Assembly (NCBI RefSeq): GCF_001618865.1
Contig: NZ_CP015136.1
Location: 6,917,001 to 6,981,000 of the forward strand
DNA length: 64,000 bases
Reading direction: 5' to 3'
Source: Luteitalea pratensis
GTDB lineage: Bacteria > Acidobacteriota > Vicinamibacteria > Vicinamibacterales > Vicinamibacteraceae
Positions within the stretch are counted from its first letter, which is position 1. Each line of letters begins with the position of its first letter. A program made the translations under genes and the position numbers. Below, in pieces: positions 19,146-28,283 of this stretch. The notes below the pieces were generated by a model, which saw nothing but the letters and a program-made list of their open reading frames with translations, was not told the origin of the DNA and ran no database searches.

Positions 19146-21109
19146 TCGACGGCGTTCGGCGCGTCCTCGGCACCGGGGGCGCGCTCGCCTCGGTCCTCGA
19201 CGGCTTCGAGCCGCGTGCCAGCCAGCAACAGATGGCCGAGGCCGTCGCCCGCGTCGTCACCGACAGCGGCGTACTGCTGGCCGAGGCGGGCACGGGGACC
19301 GGCAAGACGCTCGCGTATCTCGTGCCGGCCATCCTGTCGGGCCGGAAGGTGCTCGTCTCGACGGGTACGCGCAACCTCCAGCAACAGCTGATCGACAAGG
19401 ACGTGCCGCTCCTGCAGCGGGCACTCGGGCCGTTCCGTGCCGCGTGCATGAAGGGGCGCGCCAACTACCTGTGCCTGCATCGCTTCGAGCAGGCGCTGCA
19501 CGACGACCGGCCGCGCGACGACGACACCCGCGTGGCGATGACGCTCATAGAGCATTGGGCGCCCCGCACGCAGACCGGCGATCGCGCCGAACTGGCCGAC
19601 CTGCCGGAGGACCTCCCGTTCTGGCACGGCATTGCCGCGACCACCGAGAACTGCCTCGGGAACGAGTGTCCGCGCTACACCGACTGCTTCGTCACGCGCA
19701 TGCGCCAGGAGGCTGCCGACGCCGACGTGGTGATCGTCAATCACCACCTGCTCTGCGCCGACGCCGCGGTCCGACGCCATTCGTTCGGCGAGGTCATTCC
19801 CGAATGCCAGGTCGGCATCGTCGACGAAGCGCACCAGCTCGAGGACGTGGCCACGCAGTACTTCGGCGTGACCGTCAGCAACTACCGCGTCGAACAGCTG
19901 TTCACCGACGCGGCGGCGATCCGCACGTCGCCATTGTTCGTGCCGCAACAGGATGCGCAGGCAGTGGCGCGGGCGATCGAGGGACTCGCGTCTTCCTCAC
20001 GAGGGTTCTTCCTCGACCTGCAGACACGGCGTCCCGGTGTGCGCCAGTCCGCCGACCCTGGCGCGACACTGTTCGACGAGCGCCTGCGTGTCACCGGCGA
20101 GACGCTGGCCGAGGCCGCGGGCGAAAGCGGACTGCAGTTGATCGACGCGCTCACCGCCCTCGAGGAGGCGCTCGCGCTGCTGAAGGATGCGCCCGAGGAC
20201 CTGAGGGCGATCGGCAGGCGCGCCGGCGAGATTCGCGACGACATGAAGTTCCTGTTGCGGGCACGCGAGGAGGAATACGTCTACTTCCTCGAGATCCGCG
20301 GCCGCCATGTCGCGCTGCGGGCGGCGCCGATCGACGTCTCGCACATCATTCGTGACGTGCTGATCGACCGCTTGCCGGCGCTGGTGCTCACGTCGGCGAC
20401 GCTCTCGATCGGTGGCTCCTTCGGTTACGTACGCGCTCGCCTGGGCATCGGTGAGGCGCTCGAAGTGCGCGTCACGTCCGAGTTCGACTACCGCACGCAG
20501 GCGCTGGTCTACCTGCCGCGGAAGATGCCCGATCCACGGACGCGCGAGTACGCCGCCGCCTTCGCCGAGGAAGCGGCCCGGCTCCTGACCGCGAGCGAGG
20601 GCCGCGCGTTCCTCCTCTTCACCAGCTACGCGGCGTTGCGCGACGCGCATGCCCGCCTCTCGACGCGCCTGCCGTACCCGATGTTCGTGCAGGGAACGGT
20701 GCCGCGCGGCGTGCTCATCGAGCAGTTCCGGCGTACGCCCAACGCCGTGCTCTTCGGCACGTCCAGCTTCTGGCAGGGCGTCGACGTGATGGGCGACGCG
20801 CTGAGTTGCGTGATCATCGACCGGATCCCGTTCGCGTCGCCCGGCGATCCCGTCGTGGCGGCCCGGATCGAGGCACTGCAGCGGCGCGGCATCGACGCCT
20901 TCGCCGGTTTCCAGGTCCCGCTCGCGATCCTCACGCTCCTGCAGGGCGTCGGCCGCTTGATCCGGCATCGGCAGGATCGCGGCGTCATTGCGCTGCTCGA
21001 TCCGCGTCTGCAGTCGATGGGGTATGGCCGGCGCTTCCTGAACGCGCTGCCGCCCGCGCCGGTCACGCGGCGTCCTGAAGACGTCGAGCGGTTCTTCGCG
21101 GAAGTGTAG
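19109..21109 (+). CDS. dinG: DinG/YoaA-family iron-sulfur helicase
   Basis: 666 residues from a GTG at 19109 that overlaps glyA. It is an XPD-like superfamily 2 DNA helicase: Walker [11 protein letters not shown] (about 58-67), four cluster cysteines in [10 protein letters not shown] and [14 protein letters not shown], the DEAH box near residue 237, [10 protein letters not shown], and motif [18 protein letters not shown]. The family unwinds R-loops and D-loops or supports damage repair. The TAG stop at 21107-21109 lies in the GTAGGG flank of a triloop hairpin element. Confidence 0.93.
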   Translation: MPGVPAVPTPGLIDGVRRVLGTGGALASVLDGFEPRASQQQMAEAVARVVTDSGVLLAEAGTGTGKTLAYLVPAILSGRKVLVSTGTRNLQQQLIDKDVPLLQRALGPFRAACMKGRANYLCLHRFEQALHDDRPRDDDTRVAMTLIEHWAPRTQTGDRAELADLPEDLPFWHGIAATTENCLGNECPRYTDCFVTRMRQEAADADVVIVNHHLLCADAAVRRHSFGEVIPECQVGIVDEAHQLEDVATQYFGVTVSNYRVEQLFTDAAAIRTSPLFVPQQDAQAVARAIEGLASSSRGFFLDLQTRRPGVRQSADPGATLFDERLRVTGETLAEAAGESGLQLIDALTALEEALALLKDAPEDLRAIGRRAGEIRDDMKFLLRAREEEYVYFLEIRGRHVALRAAPIDVSHIIRDVLIDRLPALVLTSATLSIGGSFGYVRARLGIGEALEVRVTSEFDYRTQALVYLPRKMPDPRTREYAAAFAEEAARLLTASEGRAFLLFTSYAALRDAHARLSTRLPYPMFVQGTVPRGVLIEQFRRTPNAVLFGTSSFWQGVDVMGDALSCVIIDRIPFASPGDPVVAARIEALQRRGIDAFAGFQVPLAILTLLQGVGRLIRHRQDRGVIALLDPRLQSMGYGRRFLNALPPAPVTRRPEDVERFFAEV

Positions 21110-21204
21110 GGGCGCCTCTCCGAGGCGCCCATGACCACGCCCATCATCCGTACGGCGACGATGGACGGTTCGGTGGTGGACGGCTCGAAGAGCCGTCCCT
21201 ACCA
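21107..21204. repeat. two triloop hairpin elements between dinG and the glycosyltransferase
   Basis: Hairpin A at 21111-21129 is GGCGCCTC-TCC-GAGGCGCC. Hairpin B at 21178-21198 is GGACGGCTC-GAA-GAGCCGTCC followed by CTACC. Both have perfect stems and 3-base loops but different stem sequences. The GTAGGG flank of A supplies the dinG stop codon. Confidence 0.75.
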
Positions 21205-21216
21205 TATGTCCTGGAC

Positions 21217-22761
21217 ATGGACCCAGCCTCCCGCCGCATTCCGGTTCCCGCCTGGCTCGTCGCTGGCGGCCTGTTGCTCGCGCACCTGCTGACGCTCGGC
21301 CGCTACGGCATCTTCCGCGACGAGTTCTACTACCTCGCCAACGGTCGCCACCTGGCCTGGGGCTACGTCGACCATCCGCCAATGGTCGCCGTCATCGCGT
21401 GGACCGTCGCGCACACGATCGGCACCTCCGTCTACGCACTGCGCACGCCGAGCCTGTTCGCCCTCGCCGGAGTGCTCGCCATCATGGCCGCCCTCGTACG
21501 ACGCATCGGCGGTGGCGGGCTGGCCGTCACCATCACGTGGCTGGCCTTCGCACTGAGCCCGTACTACCTGTACACGTTCCATTACCTGTCGATGAATGCG
21601 CCGGAGGTGCTGTGGTGGTCACTCGCCGCGCTGCTGCTGCTAAAGGCCACCGACGCGCACAGGGCGCCTGACCATGGCGCTCGTGCGGAGGCGTGGCCGT
21701 GGCTGGCCTTCGGTCTGGTCATGGGGATGGCCGTCCTCACGAAGGTGTCCGGATTCATCTGGGGTGCAGGCCTCGCGCTCGGCCTGCTGCTGTCGCCGGC
21801 GCGGCACCACCTGCGATCACCGTGGCCCTGGGTCGGGGTCGCCGTCACGGCGCTGGTGTTCGCCCCGCACGTGGCGTGGCAGGTGGCGCATGACTTCCCG
21901 ACCGCCGAGTTCGTCCGCAACGCGCAGGCCAACAAGATCATCCCGCTGGCCCCGGCGGCATTCCTCGGCGAACAGGTCATGTTGCTGGGGCCGATCGGCG
22001 CCCTCGTGGCGGTCGTGGGCGCGATCGCCCTGGCGGCGCGGCGACCGTCTGGTGGACGTGTCTGGCTGGTGGCCGTCGTTGCGACGCTGACAGTCTTCCT
22101 GCTGCAGCGATCGAAGGCCTACTACGTGATGCCCGCGTATCCGGTGCTGCTGGTCGCCGGGGCCGTGACCCTCGAACGCTGGCTTGCGACGCGCGTGGCG
22201 CCAAGGCGCGCCGCGATCGCGCTGATGCTCGTCATCGGGATGCCGTTGGTGCCACTGACGCTGCCGGTGCTGCCGCCGGCAGCCTTGCAGGCGTACATGG
22301 CTCGCCTCGGTCTCGGGGTGTCCTCGGCGGAGCGCCACGAGACGGGCGCGTTGCCGCAGCACTTCGCGGACATGTTCGGTTGGGAGGCACTGGCCGATGC
22401 GGTGGCGGGCGTCGTGCGTACGCTCCCGCCGGAGGAACGGGCCACGGCCCGCATCTTCGTGCAGAACTACGGGGAGGCGGGCGCGCTCGAGTACTACGGC
22501 CCCTCGCGCGGGTTGCCACCGGTGATTGCCGGGCACAACGCTTACTGGCACTGGGGGCCCGGTCCGGATTCCGGCGGCGTGGTGATCATCGTGGGTGGGG
22601 ACGCGGAGGATCACCGGCAGGCCTTCACCGAGGTCCGCGAGGCCGGTCGCACCGCATGCGACCTTTGCATGCCTTACGAGAACGACCTGCCGATTTTCGT
22701 GGCCCGCGGCCTCGTTCGACCGCTGCACGAGATTTGGCCGTCAGTGAAGCACTTCGAGTAG
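21217..22761 (+). CDS. GT-C fold glycosyltransferase, family 39-like (ArnT/PMT type)
   Basis: 514 residues with about ten to twelve membrane segments. The first periplasmic loop has the acidic FRDEFYYLANGRHLAWGYVDHPP motif typical of dolichyl- or undecaprenyl-phosphate-dependent GT39/GT83 enzymes, where the Asp-Glu pair is catalytic. A soluble C-terminal domain of about 130 residues follows the last membrane segment (HFADMFGWEALADAVA...). Likely role: transferring a lipid-linked sugar to an envelope acceptor on the periplasmic side. Donor and acceptor are not predictable here. It starts just after a triloop hairpin pair and appears monocistronic. Confidence 0.87.
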   Translation: MDPASRRIPVPAWLVAGGLLLAHLLTLGRYGIFRDEFYYLANGRHLAWGYVDHPPMVAVIAWTVAHTIGTSVYALRTPSLFALAGVLAIMAALVRRIGGGGLAVTITWLAFALSPYYLYTFHYLSMNAPEVLWWSLAALLLLKATDAHRAPDHGARAEAWPWLAFGLVMGMAVLTKVSGFIWGAGLALGLLLSPARHHLRSPWPWVGVAVTALVFAPHVAWQVAHDFPTAEFVRNAQANKIIPLAPAAFLGEQVMLLGPIGALVAVVGAIALAARRPSGGRVWLVAVVATLTVFLLQRSKAYYVMPAYPVLLVAGAVTLERWLATRVAPRRAAIALMLVIGMPLVPLTLPVLPPAALQAYMARLGLGVSSAERHETGALPQHFADMFGWEALADAVAGVVRTLPPEERATARIFVQNYGEAGALEYYGPSRGLPPVIAGHNAYWHWGPGPDSGGVVIIVGGDAEDHRQAFTEVREAGRTACDLCMPYENDLPIFVARGLVRPLHEIWPSVKHFE

Positions 22762-22907
22762 CGCGTTCGCGCGCCCGGGGGAACGGCAGGGCCGCGTTCG
22801 GAGAACGCGCCCTACCCACATAGGCCTTACCCTCGAGACTCTCCGCAAAGGTAGGGCCGGCTCACGAACGCCGACGGCCGAATGACGACGGCCGGCTGGC
22901 TGGCGCG
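22762..22907. repeat. intergenic space with triloop hairpin
   Basis: Between two convergent genes. The hairpin at 22793-22809 is CGCGTTC-GGA-GAACGCG, flanked by GGCAGGGC and CCCTACCC. A half element, GTAGGGCCGGCTC followed by ACGAACG, lies at 22851-22868. No U-rich terminator is present. Confidence 0.65.
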
Positions 22908-24707
22908 TCAGCGTGCCGACTCGCGCTTGATGAACGCGTCGATCTGATGCTCGAGCACCGGCAGGGGCACCGACCCGTTGGCGAGCACCGCATCGTGGAA
23001 GCGGCGACGATCGAACTTCGGGCCGAGCGCCTTCTCGGCGCGAGCGCGCAGTTGGCGGATCTTGAGCTCGCCGATCTTGTAGGACAGCGCCTGCCCTGGC
23101 CAGCTGATGTAGCGATCGGTTTCCGTCGTGCACTCGTGCAGCGACAACGCCGTGTTCGACGACAGGTACTCGATCGATTGCTGGCGCGTCCAGCCCTTCA
23201 CGTGCATACCGGTGTCGACGACGAGCCGCGCGGCACGCCACATGGCGTAGGTGAGGCGTCCGAAGTTGCTGTAGGGATCGGTGTAGAAGCCTGCTTCAAG
23301 GCCGAGCCACTCGGAGTACAGCCCCCAGCCCTCGCCGAACGCCGAGATGTACGAGTACCGCCGGAACTTGGCTACGTCACCTGCCTCATTGGCAAGCGCG
23401 ATCTGCAGGTGATGTCCAGGCACGGCTTCGTGCAGCGTCAACGCCTCGAGGTTGTAGAGCGGCCGCGTGTCGAGTGCGAAAGTGTTGAGCCAGTAGTACC
23501 CCGGCTCGGTGCCGTCTTGAGGGTTGCCGTTGTACCTGCCGGCCGTGTACTTGGGTGCCAGGTACGCGGGCACCGGCGCCACTCCATAGGGCTGTCTCGG
23601 CAGGCGGCCGAACAGCGACGGCAGCTTCGCGTCCATGCGCTTGGCGATCCACGAGCCTTCCTTCAGCAGTTGCTCCCCCGTCTTCGGGTAGAAGCGCGGG
23701 TCGGTGCGCAGCATCGTCAGGAACGCGGCGAAGTCGCCGGTGAAACCGGTGCTCCGCATCACGCCCTCCATCTCGGCGCGGATTCGGGCGACCTCGGCGA
23801 GGCCGGTGGCGTGCACCTGTTCGGGGGTCAGCGGCAGCGTGGTGAACCGCTTGACGAGCTGCTGGTAGAAGGCCGCGCCGTCGGGAAGGGCGCTCGCGGC
23901 GATCGTGGTCCGAGCGCCGGGGATGTATTCAGTGGTGAGAAACGCGCGGAACTTCGCGTACGCGGGCGTCACGGCATCGGCGATGGCGGTGCGGGCAGAC
24001 GACTCGAGCCTCGTGCGCTCCTCGGCGGGGAACGTCACGGGAACCGATCGGAACGGCGCATAGAGCGGGCTGGCCGTCGGGTCGGTGGGCATCAACGGGC
24101 CAACGGCGGTGTCGGCGCCGGCCAGGGCCACTTGTGGCACGGTGATCCCGGCTTTCAACCCTTCCCGCATCCTGGCGATGTGCTCGTCCATGTAGCGAGG
24201 GAACGCGCGCAGCCGGGCCAGGTAGTTGTCGTAGTCCCTGGTCGTCTCCAGCCGCAACGTCTGCGGCATCAGCGCGAAGCTGGAGTGGAAGCCGGAATCG
24301 GCGTTGATCGGCAGGAGGTATTCGCGGAACTTGAACGCCGCGAGGCGGTCCTCGAGCTCGGCGCGAAACATGTCGAGCGTGATCAGTTCCGGGCCAGGCA
24401 ACTGTGCCCGGGCGATGTTGCCGGCGTCGTCGAGGAATCGCTGCGTGTCGGCGGCACGACGCGTTTGGTCGGCGATGGATTCCTTCGACAGTTGGTCGTC
24501 GTAGCGATGGTCGCCGACGGTCGTCGCAAACTGCGGGTTCTCGCGGAGGCGCCATTCCCACTCGGTATCGAGGAGCGCGGCCAGGCCACGTTGTGCCGCC
24601 GAGCGCGCGGCCTTGCCGGCCTCACCCGAACCCGGCGCCTGGACCTCCCGGCATCCGAGACCTGCTCCCGCAATCACGACCACCAGCACTGCCGCTCGCA
24701 CGCGCAT
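22908..24707 (-). CDS. DUF885 family lipoprotein, putative metallopeptidase
   Basis: 599 residues from the ATG at 24707. The signal sequence ends in a lipobox (AGAGLGC), so it is probably a lipoprotein facing the periplasm. The DUF885 family is related to M32-like peptidases. The predicted zinc motif HEAVPGHH lies in the C-terminal third (segment LEALTLHEAVPGHHLQIAL), followed by the GEGWGLYSEWLG segment with the third ligand. Such proteins are abundant in Acidobacteria and are thought to hydrolyse peptides outside the cytoplasm; the substrate is unknown. The gene is divergent from the TPR gene at 25038. Confidence 0.9.
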   Translation of the reverse strand: MRVRAAVLVVVIAGAGLGCREVQAPGSGEAGKAARSAAQRGLAALLDTEWEWRLRENPQFATTVGDHRYDDQLSKESIADQTRRAADTQRFLDDAGNIARAQLPGPELITLDMFRAELEDRLAAFKFREYLLPINADSGFHSSFALMPQTLRLETTRDYDNYLARLRAFPRYMDEHIARMREGLKAGITVPQVALAGADTAVGPLMPTDPTASPLYAPFRSVPVTFPAEERTRLESSARTAIADAVTPAYAKFRAFLTTEYIPGARTTIAASALPDGAAFYQQLVKRFTTLPLTPEQVHATGLAEVARIRAEMEGVMRSTGFTGDFAAFLTMLRTDPRFYPKTGEQLLKEGSWIAKRMDAKLPSLFGRLPRQPYGVAPVPAYLAPKYTAGRYNGNPQDGTEPGYYWLNTFALDTRPLYNLEALTLHEAVPGHHLQIALANEAGDVAKFRRYSYISAFGEGWGLYSEWLGLEAGFYTDPYSNFGRLTYAMWRAARLVVDTGMHVKGWTRQQSIEYLSSNTALSLHECTTETDRYISWPGQALSYKIGELKIRQLRARAEKALGPKFDRRRFHDAVLANGSVPLPVLEHQIDAFIKRESAR

Positions 24708-25037
24708 CCGTTCGCCTCTCCCGATGGGCTGCTGCCGGCCGGCCCGAAGCCTATCCGATATATCGGGACAGGCGCTCCGCGACCCGCGGCACCGCGGCCT
24801 TGTTCGGCAGGGCCCGTTCTCCGAACGCGGCCGAACGAGGGCCGGGCTCGGAGAGCCGGCCCTACCCACCCACGTTCACAGGCCACCGTGCTGCGGAAAC
24901 TGTCTGAAATCGAAAGGCCTGGCGCAGTTTCCACTTGGCCGCGAAGGCGGCCCCGTGTCGCCCAAGCCCGCTGGTGATCTTGCGGGCGAAGGCGGATACA
25001 CTCTTCGGTCGGACGCTCGGACGTCCCGGAGGAACCA
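24708..25037. other. divergent intergenic region with two triloop hairpins
   Basis: 330 bases with no convincing gene. It contains hairpins CGTTC-TCC-GAACG (24815-24827) and GGCTC-GGA-GAGCC (24845-24857) with GGGCC/GGCCC outer pairs and a CCCTACCCA flank. A TACACT box at 24997-25002 and a strong GGAGGAA ribosome-binding site at 25028-25034 serve the TPR gene. A palindromic CCGATATATCGG lies near 24751-24762 on the side of the DUF885 gene. Confidence 0.6.
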
Positions 25038-25991
25038 ATGTCTGCACTCAAGTTCGGCGCACGCCTTCTGGCGGCTGCCACTCTCGCATTCTCGTTCGTC
25101 GCCGCCGGGGTCCCGGCTGATGCCCAAACCACCGGCCAGATTAAGGGCAAAGTGATCGATGGCAAGGGCCAGCCCGTGGACAAGGCGACCGTCACCATCG
25201 AGTTCAAGGGCGGCACGAACCTGAAGCGCGAGGTGAAGACCAACAAGCGCGGAGAGTTCATCCAGGTCGGCCTGCAGCCCGGCCCGTACTACGTCACTGT
25301 GCAGCACGAAGCGGGACAGGCGGCCGATCAGGTGCAGGTGGGCCTCGGCGCCGCGCCGGAAATGAGCCTGACCCTGAAGCCGGCAACAACGGGCATGTCC
25401 CCCGAAGAGACAGCCTTCCGCAAGACGTTCGACGAAGGCGTCCAGGCCATGGGCGCCAAGAATCAAGACGCCGCGATCGCCAAGTTCAACGAGGCGATCG
25501 GCATGCGGGCCGACTGCTACGCCTGCTACATGAACGTCGGCTCCATGCACTACGAGAAGAAGGAACTCGACAAGGCCGAAGCCGCGTTCAAGAAGGCCCA
25601 GGAGTTGAAGCCTGACGATGCGCGACCGGTGCAGATGCTGGCCGATCTGTACAACGGCATGGGACGCCGCGAGGAAGCCGCGGCGATGGCAACCAAGGCC
25701 GCCTCGATGGGCGCGGCCAGCGGCGGCGGTTCCCCTCAGGACGCCTACAACCAGGGCGTGATCCTGTGGAACGCCGGCAAGATCGCCGAGGCCAAGGCGC
25801 AGTTCGAGGCCGCCGTGAAGGCCGATCCGAACTACGCGGACGCCAACTACTGGGTCGGCATGGCCAACCTCAATGGCGGCAACATGGCGGAGGCCCAGAA
25901 GTATTTCGAGAACTACCTGAAGCTCGCGCCGACGGGCCCCATGGCCGCCCAGGCCAAGGGCATCCTCGATTCGATCAAGCCGAAGGAGTGA
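25038..25991 (+). CDS. secreted carboxypeptidase-regulatory-like and TPR domain protein
   Basis: 317 residues with a strong GGAGGAA ribosome-binding site. A signal peptide (cleavage near PADAQ) is followed by a CarboxypepD_reg-like beta-sandwich (GQIKGKVIDGKGQPVDKATVTIEF; about residues 33-115) and then five or so TPR motifs (about residues 125-310). It is probably a periplasmic scaffold; no catalytic site is seen. It is common in Acidobacteria, often in several copies. The stop codon overlaps the yggS start (GTGA), which suggests coupled translation, although the two functions have no obvious link. Confidence 0.85.
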   Translation: MSALKFGARLLAAATLAFSFVAAGVPADAQTTGQIKGKVIDGKGQPVDKATVTIEFKGGTNLKREVKTNKRGEFIQVGLQPGPYYVTVQHEAGQAADQVQVGLGAAPEMSLTLKPATTGMSPEETAFRKTFDEGVQAMGAKNQDAAIAKFNEAIGMRADCYACYMNVGSMHYEKKELDKAEAAFKKAQELKPDDARPVQMLADLYNGMGRREEAAAMATKAASMGAASGGGSPQDAYNQGVILWNAGKIAEAKAQFEAAVKADPNYADANYWVGMANLNGGNMAEAQKYFENYLKLAPTGPMAAQAKGILDSIKPKE

Positions 25992-26695
25992 GCACCGACG
26001 CGCTGGACACCGTCGTGGCCGGGCGGCTCGCCGCCGTCCGGACACGGATCGCCAGCGCCGCGACCCGCAGCGGACGGCTCCCCGAGGCCGTCCGTCTCAT
26101 CGCCGTCAGCAAGACCTTCGGCGCCGACGCTGTCCGTGCCGCCCACGCAGCCGGCCAGGTCGATTTCGGCGAAAACCGCGTCCAGGAAGCGTTGGGCAAG
26201 CGGGCCGACACCGCCGACCTGCCACTCCGATGGCACCTGATCGGCCCCCTCCAGTCCAACAAGGCCAACAAGATTCCGGGCGCGTTTGCCAGCGTTCAGT
26301 CGGTACACAGCGTCGATCTCGTCGAACGGTTGTCCCGCGCGTCCGTGGCCGCCGGAGTGGACCTGCCGATCCTCATCCAGGTCGACCTGGCCCACGAGGC
26401 GACCAAGTCCGGACTCGCCGAGGCCGAGTTGCGGTCCCTGCTGGCCGGGGCCCGCGAGTTGCCGGGCGTCAGGGTCGAGGGCCTCATGCTCCTGCCTCCG
26501 TACGCCGAAGACCTCGAGCAGGTACGTCCGTGGTTCCGGCGGCTTCGCGACTTGCGCGAGACGCTGCTCGCCGAGGGCACACCGGCCGACCAGCTGCGGG
26601 AACTCTCGATGGGGATGTCGCACGACTTCGAGGTCGCCATCGAGGAGGGCGCCACCATCGTTCGCGTCGGATCAGCCCTCTTCGGAAACCGTTAG
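25988..26695 (+). CDS. yggS: YggS/PLPBP family pyridoxal phosphate homeostasis protein
   Basis: 235 residues from a GTG at 25988. YggS/PLPBP is a single-domain alanine-racemase-fold protein that binds PLP and balances B6 vitamers and amino acids without known catalysis. Visible are the PLP-lysine segment RLIAVSKTF, the FGENRVQEA motif, WHLIGPLQSNK, the central IQVDLA strand and the late SMGMSHDFEVAIEEGATIVRVGSALFG signature. Length is normal. It is coupled to the upstream TPR gene by a 4-base overlap. Triloop hairpins begin immediately after its stop. Confidence 0.95.
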   Translation: MSTDALDTVVAGRLAAVRTRIASAATRSGRLPEAVRLIAVSKTFGADAVRAAHAAGQVDFGENRVQEALGKRADTADLPLRWHLIGPLQSNKANKIPGAFASVQSVHSVDLVERLSRASVAAGVDLPILIQVDLAHEATKSGLAEAELRSLLAGARELPGVRVEGLMLLPPYAEDLEQVRPWFRRLRDLRETLLAEGTPADQLRELSMGMSHDFEVAIEEGATIVRVGSALFGNR

Positions 26696-26698
26696 GTC

Positions 26699-26793
26699 GG
26701 GACGCCTCTCCGAGGCGTCCACGACCTGCGGCTCCTCTCCGAGGCGTCCATGTCCACCTCCATCGAGGCGATGGACCGCTCGGCGAGCGGTCC
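26699..26793. repeat. cluster of three triloop hairpin elements
   Basis: GGACGCCTC-TCC-GAGGCGTCC (26700-26720, perfect 9-bp stem), an imperfect GGCTCCTC-TCC-GAGGCGTCC (about 26730-26749) and GGACCGCTC-GGC-GAGCGGTCC (26773-26793, perfect 9-bp stem) followed by CTACC. Stems differ by matched changes on both sides. Confidence 0.75.
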
Positions 26794-26961
26794 CTACCAA
26801 CGTCGCGGACACCATTCCCGTCATCGATCGTCGGAGATCCGTCAGCTCCTGGTGACCGGTATCCGTGAAACCTGCAGTTTTCAAGCCGAATAGCTGCTGG
26901 TTTCCGCGTGGTACGGGATGTGCTCTTCCGAGCCGGTACTGACACGCAGGAGTCCAGGCCC

Positions 26962-27906
26962 ATGAAAGTCACCCCGCTCGATCTTCGCCAGACGCACCTC
27001 TCGACGTCCCTCCGCGGCTTCGACCGCGACGAGGTGCGCGCCCTGCTGACCGATGCCGCCGACGACTACGAGGCGGCACTCCGGGAAGTCGACCGGTTGC
27101 GACAGGACCTTCAGAAGGCCGAGAACCAGCTTGGCGAGCACCGCGACCGCGAGATCAACCTCCGGAACACGCTGCTGACGGCCCAGAAGGTCGCCGATCA
27201 GATCCGCGAGAACGCCGGCAAGGAAGCCGAGGTGTTGCTCCGGGATGCCGACGTGCGCTCGCAGGCGATGCTGCGGGAAGCCGAACTGCGCTCGGCGTCA
27301 CAGACCAGTGAGTCCGAGGCGAGGGCTCTCGCCCTTGTCAGCACGGCAGAAGCCAGGACCCTGGCGCTCACCACGGACGCGGAGTCGCGCGCGACCGCGG
27401 CAACACGCGAGGCCGACGCACGAGCCGATGCGACGCTACGCGAGGCGGACGCCCGCGCTGACGCCACGACCCGCGCCGCGGAGGCGAGGGCGGACGCCGC
27501 CCTGCGCGAATCCACGGCGCGAGCCCAGGCGACGCTGGCCGACGCGGAGTCACGGGCACACGCCATGATCACCGACGCGCAACTGCGCTCCGAATCGTCG
27601 GTCAACGAGGCGCAGGCACGGGCCGACGCCCTCGTACGTGAGGCCCAGGCGCGGGTCGACGTGCTGTTGCAGAAGGCGAACGTACGACTCGACGAACTCG
27701 AGCACGCGGTCGGCGAGATGCGCCTGCGCAAGCGCGACGTCGAGGGCACGCTCGAGCAGTCGATCGCCTCGCTCACCTATGCGCTGGAGTTCGTGCGCAC
27801 GCAGGAATCGCGCGAGGACAAGGTGCGGATGCTCCGTCCGCGCCTCGCCGAGCAGGGTCACGACACGCAGTGGTCCCAGGGCGGAGAGGCCGCCATGCTG
27901 GGCTGA
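26962..27906 (+). CDS. DivIVA-like protein with a 14-unit hendecad coiled coil
   Basis: 314 residues from the ATG at 26962. The first 60 residues match the DivIVA N-terminal domain (TPLDLRQ...F-x-R-D-E-V), which in other bacteria senses curved membrane and organises pole or septum proteins. Residues 92-245 are fourteen uninterrupted 11-residue units, for example LVREAQARVDV and TLREADARADA, coded by fourteen exact 33-base units (27235-27696). Eleven-residue periodicity predicts a long, nearly unsupercoiled helical rod rather than a normal heptad coil. Its real length in cells depends on oligomeric state, which cannot be read here. A small membrane-protein gene follows 17 bases later. Confidence 0.85.
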   Translation: MKVTPLDLRQTHLSTSLRGFDRDEVRALLTDAADDYEAALREVDRLRQDLQKAENQLGEHRDREINLRNTLLTAQKVADQIRENAGKEAEVLLRDADVRSQAMLREAELRSASQTSESEARALALVSTAEARTLALTTDAESRATAATREADARADATLREADARADATTRAAEARADAALRESTARAQATLADAESRAHAMITDAQLRSESSVNEAQARADALVREAQARVDVLLQKANVRLDELEHAVGEMRLRKRDVEGTLEQSIASLTYALEFVRTQESREDKVRMLRPRLAEQGHDTQWSQGGEAAMLG

Positions 27907-27923
27907 CGCCCGGCAGGCTCGCC

Positions 27924-28271
27924 ATGCTCCGCAACATCGTTCGTCTCGTCGTCCTCGGGCTGGTCGTACACGCGGCCGTCCGGATCGGGCCGGAGTTCTG
28001 GCACTTCCTGAAGTTCAAGGACGGGGTCACCGAGATCGCGAGTTACCCTGGCCGCAAGACCGACGAGCAGCTGCGCGATCGCATCCTGCAGCTGGCCGAC
28101 CAGAACCAGGTGCCCATCGGCGCCCGGGATGTGAGGATCACGCGCGAGGGCAACCGCGCCCTGGTCTCCACCGCGTGGACCGCGCAGCTCGAGTACCTGC
28201 CGACACGGTTCTACCCCTACGATTTTATCGTCGACGTCGAAGGCCGCCCGGAGCGGTTCAACGGGTTCTAA
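27924..28271 (+). CDS. small membrane-anchored protein, DUF4845-like
   Basis: 115 residues. One N-terminal membrane anchor (residues 4-20) is followed by a small soluble domain with the ARDVRITREGNRALVSTAW strand pattern and a final YDFIVDVEGRP. In many proteobacteria a DUF4845 protein sits beside lepA-lepB, and here lepB is immediately convergent, which supports the assignment. Its role is unknown. It is probably co-transcribed with the DivIVA-like gene (17-base gap). Confidence 0.75.
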   Translation: MLRNIVRLVVLGLVVHAAVRIGPEFWHFLKFKDGVTEIASYPGRKTDEQLRDRILQLADQNQVPIGARDVRITREGNRALVSTAWTAQLEYLPTRFYPYDFIVDVEGRPERFNGF

Positions 28272-28283
28272 GGCTTCGGAAAT

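Noticed and set aside
22947-24977. A 676-codon frame antisense to the DUF885 gene
   Set aside because: No recognisable domain, while the opposite strand encodes a complete lipoprotein with a HExxxxHH motif.
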